This document shows, piece by piece, positions 30,601 through 38,841 of a stretch of 64,000 nt of DNA (position 1 is the stretch's first letter; every line of letters starts with the position of its first letter). Source of the stretch: Geobacter sp. (GTDB lineage: Bacteria; Desulfobacterota; Desulfuromonadia; Geobacterales; DSM-12255). Below the pieces are notes generated by a model that had not been told where the DNA came from, searched no databases, and saw nothing but the letters and a program-made list of their open reading frames with translations. The translations under genes and the position numbers were made by a program. The stretch is from NCBI GenBank assembly GCA_009886125.1, contig VFJK01000027.1, positions 1 through 64,000 on the forward strand, written 5' to 3'.

Positions 30601-32646
30601 CGCTTCAACTGCGCGCACTGCCATGATGACAACGTCGCCAAGCACAGCCTCAAGCCGGCTTCAGCCGACAGTGCCGCCCGCGTCTTCTTCGGCATCTCAA
30701 CAGCAACACCGGCTACCAGTAGCAAGCGTGGTACCTACGTGCCCGGCACACCGCAGGGAGCGACCGATAACGGCTTCAAGTTTACCGCCGGTTCCTGCAA
30801 CACCAGTTACTGCCACTCCAACGGCCGTGGTGGTGCGCCGAAAAATATGGCTCTCACCTGGACCTCCATACCGAGCGGCAACAACTGCCTCTACTGTCAC
30901 GACGGCAAGCGGACCAGCATTGCGCAACCTACCACTCTTTCCGGCAAGCATGACAAGCATATGAACTACTCGACCAATACCTTCATGGGGCGCGGCAACG
31001 GTTTTAACTGCGTCGATTGCCATGCCAGGGTCATTACCAATACCAACAACATTACCATTGCCAATAAGGGCAGACATGTTAATGCCCTGCTCGACTACTC
31101 CGGCGCCAAGGCGGGCAAGACCTTCGATGGCTCATCAAAGGTATGCTCCAACGTTTACTGCCACTCCAACGGCAATCCGAATGCAATCGTCTTTGTCGAT
31201 ATGACCGGCAGCAAGGTCTGGGCAAGCGGCTCGGCAGCCATCACCACCTGCAACAAGTGCCACGGCCGGACGACGACAACCGGTTATCCTGATTACGCCA
31301 ACGGCGGCGCCAATCAGGCGACTTCCAACCTTCATGCCGGTCATATGCAGGGCTTGACCGACACCACTGCCTGCGCCGACTGCCACCGCAAAACTGCAGA
31401 GACTGCCGTGCCGAACCGGTTCCGCCCATACTCCACCACGCACCTCAGCGGTGGACCGAATGTCGTCTTTAACCTTGCCAAGACTTATATCGGTAGCAAG
31501 GCGACCATGACAAAGGTCGGCAACTACCAGGTGACCTGCAGCAGCACCGTCTGTCACGGCCAGGGTGCGCCGGTCTGGGGATCGCAGCCGTCAGGCGCTG
31601 CCGGTGTCAGAACCTGTACCAAGTGTCACGGCACCAAAACAACGGCTGATTACCTGACCAACTACTCATCGGCTATGATCGCCCCTGGTTACAACGGCGA
31701 AGGTACCGACACAACCATGACCAAGGCGGCGGCAACCGATGCCCGCGTCGGTGCTCACCAGCGCCATCTGGTTTCTTCCGCGATTTCTGCGCCGGTCAAG
31801 TGCAACGAGTGCCACTTAACCGTGAACAATATTCGCTCCGGCAGCCACTGGAATATGTCAACTGCCACCATGACTTTCAATGGCCGGGCGACAGCCAGTT
31901 CCCATGTGCCGACCGTGGCCCGTAGCGGCGGCATCATCAGCTGCAGTGCAACCTACTGCCACACCGGTAAATACGACTCGGGCACCGCAATGACGCCACT
32001 CTGGAATAATACCGGTTTGGTCAACGAGACCGGTACCACTGTTGCTGAATGTACCAAGTGTCATGCCATGCCGCCGTCAGGCTACACCAGTCACCCGGGC
32101 GCACTCAGTGGCGCAGCTGCCATTTCAACCATCTTTGGGGCGTGCGGCTCCTGCCACACCACTCTGAGCAATAGCGCAACGGATGTCGGCAATGTTTTTA
32201 CGACAGCCGGCAAATTACTCCATGTTAACGGCTCGATGAACTATGTCGCAAATTGTGATGGCTGTCACGCCTATGACCTGACCGGCGGCGGCACCACCTG
32301 GACCCCTGCTCTCGGCGGTGGCACCGGCACAGGTGCTCATATCAGTCATATCACCTTTATTAAAAATCGGCTTGGCATTGTTTCGTTAACCGCCTCCGGA
32401 CAGACATTCGGCATCGGCGAGCCTGCCGGGGTCTGCGGCACCTGCCATACGAACACGCTGAGTGAGCACGATAACGGCTCGCGGCAGATTACCTTCGGTT
32501 CCGGCGGGACCGTTAACACAATGGGCGCCGGTTACGGCGGCAGCATGAGCCTGGTCTTCGGCGGTGCTAACCCGTCCTTTAACGGAACAAACAAGACATG
32601 TTCAAATCTGTCATGTCACTATTTCATAACACCGAACTGGTATTAA
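24613..32646 (+). CDS. Giant exported multiheme c-type cytochrome (2677 aa) with N-terminal Ig/FnIII-like region and CxxxxCH/CxxCH heme domains
   Basis: Hand count ~43 heme motifs: ~31 CXXCH, 11 CX4CH, 1 CX3CH; heme-free Thr/Ser-rich N-terminal ~860 aa. Confidence 0.93.
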   Translation: MRDTLEVAMQRMSLFAKDGIIFFWGIIAAFSIILTPLESRAAIGTTTQNWPATPIYSNAAYPSAAITYNAVAGNNRLLVVGISSSTTAVNQSQPTVTYGGTAMTYVIGTNATATQQHSYLFYLPLGSSASADTGKTIAVTISGGTSKHCIVNAAVYTGVDQTTPVGTSVPSSNNTTAGIAVGPFTLAVNAGELGISVLNTVQPGTTNNNASTIALGATGHVWTQVSTAASARMKGGALRTTFATTLNVNTVTATQHTSSVATLNSTAAMTIKPLQGITVTNGSTVAGNKSVYVNDGANSANVVVDAFSMTADALTNVTGITFTANANTTSGNVSGIKVWRKVGATLAAWEASDVQVGATATATGGAVTISGLTESVSTVTQNYIVTYDIASAATASTTNILTGTITAITPAAISLTDTSAFSASIYIYPTTTLGTGSEPPAVRLWKSSAATRLDAFTLAHNSSNTADNDTVSTVTVTMTPQYISGGSGGTISKIKLMEIIGCTDAPVCAPVNTTVYGSSTAATIGDVWNISTPSLIATATPATYYVRVSTADIITPSVTDTSGTLLGYYTFSGTVTALAHSKASNKLVLGDSAGQSLEIDVEKPIGPATATASTGANGGEINLAWDTGSDSNGGSLDATSPYIVRRSDPDGTQPSPGCTDGTVVTLSPANQTSRSFVDTSLIDTTPTRYYYRVCAQDSQGNISDGAASYANAKVTSVCNKPPSVTLAYEDGGTTAGMQIIKSSVSAPFRLQIANNDIGSCPDVDFSVVLANVVGNDSHFTKTIDAGAFPGTVTLGTGGGGASTGKTVNILVTGIEAAGALQLETYKFAVTVSSPGDNHGAPITTPQVTGLLNDMPPIVHNSANMAKYQYGSWGQTYTCATCHSNSTTNIKGVYQIISTPIGRRNVVFTKTSSVVSDSDGVLSNDLRPNKNGSTQVCNICHHQTRQHQYSASKAFGGPQGDEAYNSEHHNSRDCIKCHTHNSAFKSIYGLCGDCHGFKATGYSPVNKSTMVKDLTNALGPSPPNYGAHARHNLAKISCGACHSNTNHGLETTAWQGDAILEIGFNASKDTFFGFNPIVPVTGGIFYGTNNLNGPYVWSAGAGTTISTIADYNNSCSTYCHGGGSWATGGNVGSNTTPIWVGTNQATCGTCHNANGEQPPVSGSHAKHAGSSGAGLGIACNKCHATYSNYTGSAHINGKVEWSMTAYPGALYNGSNAGSTNQPAPTSSGNYATCDQLYCHSNVQGPTGTGDPTAFANPAPVWGGTAPCGSCHAEPNTSGSHSSHEDVAVAFDCHVCHNNGGTTSPLNHANGIINFSFVGLGQNTVYSAGTAVPAGTAYGNCSVSNCHGRFTRAWGTTASGLTLCDKCHGSATSPGGFYNTRGPGGTLSIYSAAIGVHDIHLQNPNSPRKATFSRFTSYAKGFSCRQCHAMPNGPFTAGHIDTALPAEVPFSHVSSIANVGQTKFSYYSSPTYTSATQSCSAIWCHGAGMNSNNATGSYVGVSGSIQRQNPQWNVPYLTGNGADDCTKCHAMPPPAPDSSYIHFGKTLANCKDCHTHLSSDGLGFKNKSLHVNGEIDGGCDKCHGYPPINNIIGDHEGLATPAQNALRLGTAGAHNAHVLNVNISKNCQTCHYGYSPAMPSDKLEIGFNGYNGTVVTGSFNGYTNSVNGPKWQANSAPGGTTSIIKVNASGSPNQCSNLYCHGGGTATLPVLGGGSNTNPNWEGGSGDAICGTCHGTDTNSAPTGGSHDRHALGINGGVGILCNSCHGSSVNMTHVNGAVSWSLDRSIPVIGASATYNNTSSGSIAGLAPRSNGSDYQNCNNFYCHSNVQGTNGIGAPTAYGSPRWGTDNGTLSCGSCHKNMATDATPTGSHLKHANTGGANMALTCGYCHQDGGSGSLNHADNMIFVNFTSYVGGSYSNSNRSAGSVAGYGTCATTFCHGTAASDPWGTVGPLACNRCHSAKVDDVSWSGRHKTHYNYSTMPTNYTQTVTDLSTATRYRFNCAHCHDDNVAKHSLKPASADSAARVFFGISTATPATSSKRGTYVPGTPQGATDNGFKFTAGSCNTSYCHSNGRGGAPKNMALTWTSIPSGNNCLYCHDGKRTSIAQPTTLSGKHDKHMNYSTNTFMGRGNGFNCVDCHARVITNTNNITIANKGRHVNALLDYSGAKAGKTFDGSSKVCSNVYCHSNGNPNAIVFVDMTGSKVWASGSAAITTCNKCHGRTTTTGYPDYANGGANQATSNLHAGHMQGLTDTTACADCHRKTAETAVPNRFRPYSTTHLSGGPNVVFNLAKTYIGSKATMTKVGNYQVTCSSTVCHGQGAPVWGSQPSGAAGVRTCTKCHGTKTTADYLTNYSSAMIAPGYNGEGTDTTMTKAAATDARVGAHQRHLVSSAISAPVKCNECHLTVNNIRSGSHWNMSTATMTFNGRATASSHVPTVARSGGIISCSATYCHTGKYDSGTAMTPLWNNTGLVNETGTTVAECTKCHAMPPSGYTSHPGALSGAAAISTIFGACGSCHTTLSNSATDVGNVFTTAGKLLHVNGSMNYVANCDGCHAYDLTGGGTTWTPALGGGTGTGAHISHITFIKNRLGIVSLTASGQTFGIGEPAGVCGTCHTNTLSEHDNGSRQITFGSGGTVNTMGAGYGGSMSLVFGGANPSFNGTNKTCSNLSCHYFITPNWY

Positions 32647-32696
32647 TTCTGGTATTAATTTGTTGATAACATCACATAATCAAAAAGGAGCGTGTT

Positions 32697-34589
32697 ATGG
32701 AGAAACCGGGTTTAAGTCTTAAAAGCAGCAGTATTTTATTGGGCATGCTGTTGCTGCTGGCGCTGTCACTGTCGCTGCCGCAAGAGGCAGCAGCCGCAGC
32801 GCTCAGTACCTGCAGTAACGGCGGACTCTCAGGCTGTCACTTCACCAACAACATGGTTAAGGACGGTACTGCCAGGAACACGCCTGCAGGCAGGTTCCTC
32901 GGCACACATGCACGGCACTCGGGCTATTCAACATCATCTGCAAAGCGCGAATACACGTATGCGTGTACGGTGTGTCACGGCCTTGCCGGCGGCTACGCCA
33001 ACAGCCACCAGACCGGATTCAAGAACATCTCCGGCAGCGGTCTGCCAGGTATTTCGTACTCCCGTGGCAAGAAAATTGCCAACACCGATACTCCGACATT
33101 CGGCAACTGCAATAACATTTACTGCCACAGTAGCGGTCGTGGCCCCGGTATGGGGCAGCAGCGGTATAGTTCTGCCAGATGGGCAGGCGGCGGGGAATGC
33201 CGTGCCTGCCACGGTGGACGGGCCAGCGCAACCGGTGCTCCGGCACGCAGCATTGGCAACTTCACCCTGACAACAACTCACTCCCAGCATTTGAAATATC
33301 CGGCAGCTAATATCAACTGTCAGTCGTGTCACTACAAAACCGCTACCGATGCGGCATCTCTCAAAAGCTATACCGCTGCGTTGCGTCATAATAACGGCAA
33401 GCGTGACGTGAACTTTTCGCTTGTCAGCTATGGCAGCTATACCTCCTACAAGAGTACGGAAACCGGCGCTGCCGCTACCACGCGAACTTGCAACAATACG
33501 GCCTGTCACGGCGGCAAGACCCGTGGTGTATGGTCTACAACAGCGCAGAATCTTGACAACGTCTGCCTCCACTGCCATGGTGCCGGCACCGGCCTCGGAG
33601 TAGCCCTGCGGGCTGACAAGTACAATGCAGCGCCAGGCTGGGGCGGAACCGGTACCAGTACCGACCAGCTTACTGCCGCCAGTAACATCAGGGTCGGTGC
33701 CCACTACAAGCACCTCTCCTCTGTCTATATGCCCAAGCTCAAGTGTAACGAATGTCATACCGTACCGTCAGGCCCGTTCGATGGCACTCACATGGCGTCC
33801 ATGCGGTTCACCAGCCCGACACTGACCTTTGCCCAGGCATCGACGGCAACAAGAAACACTACCACACCGGTAAAAACAGATGGCACCTCAGCGACCGATG
33901 CACAATGTTCTACCACCTACTGCCATGGCGGCAAAATGATCAAGAGTGACACCAGCGGTGCATCCAGAACACCGAGATGGGCCCAGGACACCCTCATGAC
34001 CGGTGTCGCCGCCGTAGATTGCGCGAGCTGCCATGGCAACCCGCCGACCGCCGGCACAACCGCATTGACCCACAGCCTCTATACTGGACAGCCGACAACA
34101 TCATGCGTTACCTGCCACGCCATGGTTGTTAACGGCTCAGGTGTCATCGTCAACAAAGCGCTCCACATGAACGGTATAATCAATGTTACCGCCGACTGCA
34201 ACGGCTGCCACAAGTACGACATCACCGGCACCAATACCTGGGCGAATACCACCGGCACGGATCGGGCTCACTACGTGCACATCGCCTTCATCAAGACCCG
34301 GCTAAGTTATGGTGCGCTGGCTGTGACGGGTCAGACGTTTGCCACCGGTGAGTCTGGCGCAGTCTGCAGTACCTGCCACACCAGCACCTTGCTCCAGCAC
34401 AACGACGGTTCGAAGCAGATTACTTTCGGCGCCGGCGGTACGGCCAACACCATGGGAGCCGGCACTGGCAACAGCATGAGCCTGGTATTCGGCGGCTCGA
34501 ACCCGGCTACACCAACATTCGTAACGGGCACCACTGTTACCTGTTCGAACCTGATGTGCCACTATGCAGTTACGCCTAACTGGTACTAA
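32697..34589 (+). CDS. Exported multiheme c-type cytochrome (630 aa), CxxxxCH/CxxCH type
   Basis: Signal peptide; hand count 13 heme motifs (9 CXXCH, 4 CX4CH) plus an atypical CX7CH near the N-terminus. Confidence 0.93.
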   Translation: MEKPGLSLKSSSILLGMLLLLALSLSLPQEAAAAALSTCSNGGLSGCHFTNNMVKDGTARNTPAGRFLGTHARHSGYSTSSAKREYTYACTVCHGLAGGYANSHQTGFKNISGSGLPGISYSRGKKIANTDTPTFGNCNNIYCHSSGRGPGMGQQRYSSARWAGGGECRACHGGRASATGAPARSIGNFTLTTTHSQHLKYPAANINCQSCHYKTATDAASLKSYTAALRHNNGKRDVNFSLVSYGSYTSYKSTETGAAATTRTCNNTACHGGKTRGVWSTTAQNLDNVCLHCHGAGTGLGVALRADKYNAAPGWGGTGTSTDQLTAASNIRVGAHYKHLSSVYMPKLKCNECHTVPSGPFDGTHMASMRFTSPTLTFAQASTATRNTTTPVKTDGTSATDAQCSTTYCHGGKMIKSDTSGASRTPRWAQDTLMTGVAAVDCASCHGNPPTAGTTALTHSLYTGQPTTSCVTCHAMVVNGSGVIVNKALHMNGIINVTADCNGCHKYDITGTNTWANTTGTDRAHYVHIAFIKTRLSYGALAVTGQTFATGESGAVCSTCHTSTLLQHNDGSKQITFGAGGTANTMGAGTGNSMSLVFGGSNPATPTFVTGTTVTCSNLMCHYAVTPNWY

Positions 34590-34611
34590 TTGAGATAGTG
34601 ATATCCATGTA

Positions 34612-34652
34612 ACCACCGTAGAGACGTAAAACAATTGCGTCTCTACGGTGGT
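34612..34652. terminator. Hairpin terminator or REP-like palindrome
   Basis: ACCACCGTAGAGACG ... CGTCTCTACGGTGGT, perfect 15-bp stem followed by an A-rich run. Confidence 0.6.
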
Positions 34653-34774
34653 AAAAAAGAAAAAAATTTCAATGCTGGCAGAAATGTAATAAATAATAAG
34701 AAGTATTTCTGTTACTAATGCAATAAATGATACTGTTGAAAATGCACAGCCTAACACAACAGGAGCAGGACATC

Positions 34775-37700
34775 ATGGGGACAATCATGAAAAATAGACA
34801 CTATACACAACATCACATCACGCTCAGCCTCGCTCGTTCGGGTGCTCTATTGATGCTGCTGCTCCTGTTTTCAATTTGCTGCTTGCTGCCTGGCGAAGTG
34901 AATGCCGCTGCCATTACCTGCAGTGCCGGAGTTTCCGGCTGCCATTTTGCGCCGACTACCACACCGATGATCAAGGACGGCACCGGTCGCAACACTCCAT
35001 CCGGTCGTTTTACCGGCTCCCATGCCCGGCACTCCGGTTATTCGACGTCATCGGCAAAGGGGCAGTATAACTACGCCTGTACGGTGTGTCACGGCCTCGC
35101 CGGCGGCTATAACAACGCCCACCAGACCGGCTTTAAGAACCTATCCAGCAGCAGCCTGCCGGGCAATCGTTATTCGGCCGGCAAGAAGATCGCCAATACC
35201 AACAGTCCTGCGTTCGGCAACTGTAATAACATTTACTGCCACAGCAGCGGCCGTGCTGCCGGCATGGGGCAGATACAGTACAGTTCGGTGCGTTGGGGGG
35301 GGACGAAGACATGCCTCGGCTGCCATGGCGGGCGGGCCTCCGCCACTGGCGCTCCTGCAAAAAGCGTCGGCGGTTTCACCCTGTCCACCAGCCACAGTCA
35401 GCATCTCAAGTATCCGGCAGCGAACATCAACTGCCAGATCTGCCATTCCAAATCGACCCAGACCGACGCCTGGACGCTCAAAACCTATACTGCCGCAACT
35501 CACCATGTAAACGGGGTGCGCGAGGTCGAATTCACCAATCTTGCCTATGCATCCTACACCTCCTACAAGAAAGCAGGTGTCAACCTTTATAAATGCTCTA
35601 ATACCTCCTGTCATGGCGGGCTGAGCCGCAGCGCCTGGTCGGCATCAACACAGAACAGCAATCATACCTGTACCCATTGTCACGGTGTCGATACGGGAGT
35701 AGCGGCAGGCATGAGTGTCACCGGTGCCAATCGCTACAACCTCCGTTTCTTTGCACCGGGCTGGGCCAAGACCGGCACCAGCACCGATCAGACCAACAGC
35801 AGCAACAATATTCGGGTCGGTTCGCACTTCAAGCACCTCTCTTCCGTCTACATGAAGAACATCAAGTGCAACGAGTGTCACCTGGTGCCGTATACACCCT
35901 TTCAGGCCGGGACCAACCATACACTCAATACGACCCGCTTCAACTCCGGTACGCTTGACTTCAGCCAGTCATCATCCGCCAGAATTCTCATCGGTGTTGC
36001 CAGCGGTTCTACACCGGCACAGCTCTCGGCCTTTGCCGGTTACACCAACGGCCTTTCCAACAAGGCATCCACCTGCTCCAGCGTCTACTGCCACGGCTAC
36101 CGCCAAAAAGGTGCTGATACCACTGGATCTTACCGGAAGCCTTACTGGAACTACTCGGCCATGATCAATTACGGCGACAAGACCAACGCCTGCGGGCGCT
36201 GTCATGGCAACCCGCCACGACATGGCAGTTACTCTACAACACATAAGGACGTGGCACGAAATTCTTATACCACCTGCAACCCGTGCCACAATAATGTTAC
36301 TACGTCCGGTAACTTCGTTAATAAGGCTTTGCACATCGACGGCAGGGTACAGGCGTCCGGCGGCCATGAATGGAGTTTCGGCGGCCTCAGACACAAAAAT
36401 GGCGGCACCGGTTCCATTACTGCCAACCCGAATAGTTATTCCAACTGCACTGGTTGCCACTCATTAACAGGCGGGGGGACGTATCCGGTGGCACGTGGCG
36501 ATAAAGCTCTCATCAATTGTGCGCTCTGCCATATAAACCAGACTAACTTTACTAATACTCCAGGGTGCGGCGACTGCCACGGCACCAACGCCACCGGCCA
36601 GCCGAACGGTGCTGCCAATGCCTTCCCGAACTGGAGCGGTAGTCACACTAATCATACTGCCCAGGGCTTCGCATGCGCTGACTGCCATCAAAATGCAGGC
36701 AGTGGCACTGCTATTCACGGGAACTATTCGGGCAAGGCCGCCAAGACAAGGCTCACTGTCAACATGAAGTTTAATACTGCCAAGTCTGGTACGGCAGCAA
36801 CCTATACTGCTGCCACCATGACTTGTACCACATCAACCTGTCATGGACAGAAATCACCGGCATGGGGTTCAGCTACCCCTTCCCCTTCCTGTGTACGCTG
36901 TCACGGGTATCAGTCCCTGGCGACTCTCAATAACTATACGCAGAACTCCATAGCTCCGGGCACCGGCAATATCGATACCAACCGGGTGACCGGCATCACC
37001 GCCAGAGGCGGGTTGCATCAGGAGCACCTGAAAGGTTCGAGCAACCTGAGCCGCAAGGTTCGTTGCATCGAGTGCCACATCTCGACAACAGTTGTAAACC
37101 ATGGCTCACTAGACAACATGACGACTGCAGCTATGACTTTCAGCGGCGTTGCTACGGCTCTCAGTCATACGCCGACAGTATCCCGCGTCAGCGGCATCAT
37201 CAACTGCAGCACAAATGAATGCCACCATGGTGGAGCCCGAGCGGATGGCACTGCTGCCGGCCAGTCTGGCATTGCAACCCGTACATTACCGAAGTGGAAC
37301 GATTCCGCATTGCTTGGCAACACCACCATCGCAGACACCTGTACCGGTAAATGCCATAACATGCCTCCTGGCGGAGCAGTATCCGGGGACACCCATTCGG
37401 GCCTGACAGCAAGCGGAACCTACACCACTCCTACCCAGGTGGCAACCGCGTGCTCTAGCTGCCATGCGCCACTTAGCGCATCAGGTACCACACTTGCCAA
37501 CCTCTGGGCTGACATGAAGCTGCATATTAACGGCACAGTAGATGCGGCTTCAAAATGCGTCGACTGCCATGCCGTAGCCAAAGGGACGCGCTCTATAATA
37601 ACGGGCGCATCCGGCGAGTTCGGCCTTGCCTGGGGCCATAAAAAGTCAGGTCGCGGTGCGGTAACCGACGATGATTGCATTGTCTGTCACCTTGAAGGTG

Positions 37701-38659
37701 ATTCTACCACGAAGAAAATCAATCCTACATACCATCTAGGTCTACCGAATGGCAATATTGACCTCCGCGATCCGGATGGCACAGGTGAAGCAGCTATCGC
37801 CGGCCTTACCTTTACCAAGTTTGCCACATCGTATGCTGCAGGAAGCAGAACTTCGTCCATAGGCACGACTGTTGACTTTAAAATTACCCAGTTGTTCTGC
37901 CTCAAGTGCCATGATGCCGGTGGCGCTACCAACACAACGGCTCGTGCCGGTTCGAGTCCGTCAGCGACTGCTCCGTTCGGTGGCGGGTTTACAGCTACGA
38001 ATAGTTATGCTCAGTTTGCAACCACCAATTCTTCCAAGCATCCTATACTCGGGCCGTTGACCAAAGACTACCCGACTGCTGCACGAATGGCTGATCCATA
38101 TAAGCCGACCGGCACACGCGGCACCTCCGGAACGACGTCGGCTGGTGTGGTCATGAACTGCTTTGACTGCCACAACACACCGACGACACCTCTGACTGCA
38201 CGTACCGTTGCTGCCCACGGTAATGCAAATACCATAAGGGGTACCATACAGGTAGCTTCGCCTACCTTTTGTAATGTTTGTCATTTGAATTACGCAGTTG
38301 TATCCCAACATGGTACCGGATCGGCGTTTGCAGTCGGTGACTCACAGATGAAAGGGACGGTTATTCCTAATTGCGATAACTGTCACGCTGCTTCCTCCAC
38401 AGGTGACTCAGATCTCGTTCGGGCAGAGAATGTCCATGGAACAAGTACATTACCGGCTTCTGGGACAACTGCTAAAACCGGACGATGGGTTTCGTCGCCG
38501 TTGCCGATTTCATTTATAAGAAATACTGCATCACTCACCAACCATCAACCGAGAGTTGCTGGTGGAACAACTTACGCCCCACAATGTTCAATGAACGGTG
38601 ATAATGCTGCTTGTGCGGCTAGGCCAAACAGCCCTTACAGTCTTGGCGGAACGTACTAA
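34775..38659 (+). CDS. Exported multiheme c-type cytochrome (~1294 aa from likely start; ORF opens at 34727)
   Basis: AGGAGCAGG RBS-like before 34775; hand count ~26 heme motifs including 5 CX4CH and one CX3CH, plus atypical CX6CH near the N-terminus. Confidence 0.92.
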   Translation: MGTIMKNRHYTQHHITLSLARSGALLMLLLLFSICCLLPGEVNAAAITCSAGVSGCHFAPTTTPMIKDGTGRNTPSGRFTGSHARHSGYSTSSAKGQYNYACTVCHGLAGGYNNAHQTGFKNLSSSSLPGNRYSAGKKIANTNSPAFGNCNNIYCHSSGRAAGMGQIQYSSVRWGGTKTCLGCHGGRASATGAPAKSVGGFTLSTSHSQHLKYPAANINCQICHSKSTQTDAWTLKTYTAATHHVNGVREVEFTNLAYASYTSYKKAGVNLYKCSNTSCHGGLSRSAWSASTQNSNHTCTHCHGVDTGVAAGMSVTGANRYNLRFFAPGWAKTGTSTDQTNSSNNIRVGSHFKHLSSVYMKNIKCNECHLVPYTPFQAGTNHTLNTTRFNSGTLDFSQSSSARILIGVASGSTPAQLSAFAGYTNGLSNKASTCSSVYCHGYRQKGADTTGSYRKPYWNYSAMINYGDKTNACGRCHGNPPRHGSYSTTHKDVARNSYTTCNPCHNNVTTSGNFVNKALHIDGRVQASGGHEWSFGGLRHKNGGTGSITANPNSYSNCTGCHSLTGGGTYPVARGDKALINCALCHINQTNFTNTPGCGDCHGTNATGQPNGAANAFPNWSGSHTNHTAQGFACADCHQNAGSGTAIHGNYSGKAAKTRLTVNMKFNTAKSGTAATYTAATMTCTTSTCHGQKSPAWGSATPSPSCVRCHGYQSLATLNNYTQNSIAPGTGNIDTNRVTGITARGGLHQEHLKGSSNLSRKVRCIECHISTTVVNHGSLDNMTTAAMTFSGVATALSHTPTVSRVSGIINCSTNECHHGGARADGTAAGQSGIATRTLPKWNDSALLGNTTIADTCTGKCHNMPPGGAVSGDTHSGLTASGTYTTPTQVATACSSCHAPLSASGTTLANLWADMKLHINGTVDAASKCVDCHAVAKGTRSIITGASGEFGLAWGHKKSGRGAVTDDDCIVCHLEGDSTTKKINPTYHLGLPNGNIDLRDPDGTGEAAIAGLTFTKFATSYAAGSRTSSIGTTVDFKITQLFCLKCHDAGGATNTTARAGSSPSATAPFGGGFTATNSYAQFATTNSSKHPILGPLTKDYPTAARMADPYKPTGTRGTSGTTSAGVVMNCFDCHNTPTTPLTARTVAAHGNANTIRGTIQVASPTFCNVCHLNYAVVSQHGTGSAFAVGDSQMKGTVIPNCDNCHAASSTGDSDLVRAENVHGTSTLPASGTTAKTGRWVSSPLPISFIRNTASLTNHQPRVAGGTTYAPQCSMNGDNAACAARPNSPYSLGGTY

Positions 38660-38683
38660 AAATTAGTTTTAATAGAGATACAG

Positions 38684-38715
38684 AAAAGCCTCACTTAAAA
38701 TAGTGGGGCTTTTTC
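38684..38715 (+). terminator. Intrinsic terminator after the third cytochrome
   Basis: AAAAGCCTCACTTAAAATAGTGGGGCTTTTTCT hairpin with T run. Confidence 0.8.
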
Positions 38716-38841
38716 TCTTCTGAGTAACTTCAACGTAACTTGTTGAAACATAATTGGTGAATTGAATTTATTCTACTGCCCAGAGGGGCGTGTGTTGTTA
38801 TTTAGGCAATAATATAGGCTTTCCCTGCTCACATAGGAATC

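Noticed and set aside
26917-33758. Several long minus-strand ORFs (e.g. 26917..27594, 27901..28497, 29218..29856, 32934..33758)
   Set aside because: Shadow ORFs opposite the cytochrome genes, with low-complexity Gly/Val/Arg-rich composition caused by the repeated CH codons.
27240-38400. CRISPR-like regular repetition
   Set aside because: Repetition is of heme-binding codons inside intact ORFs; repeats are not identical and spacing is irregular.
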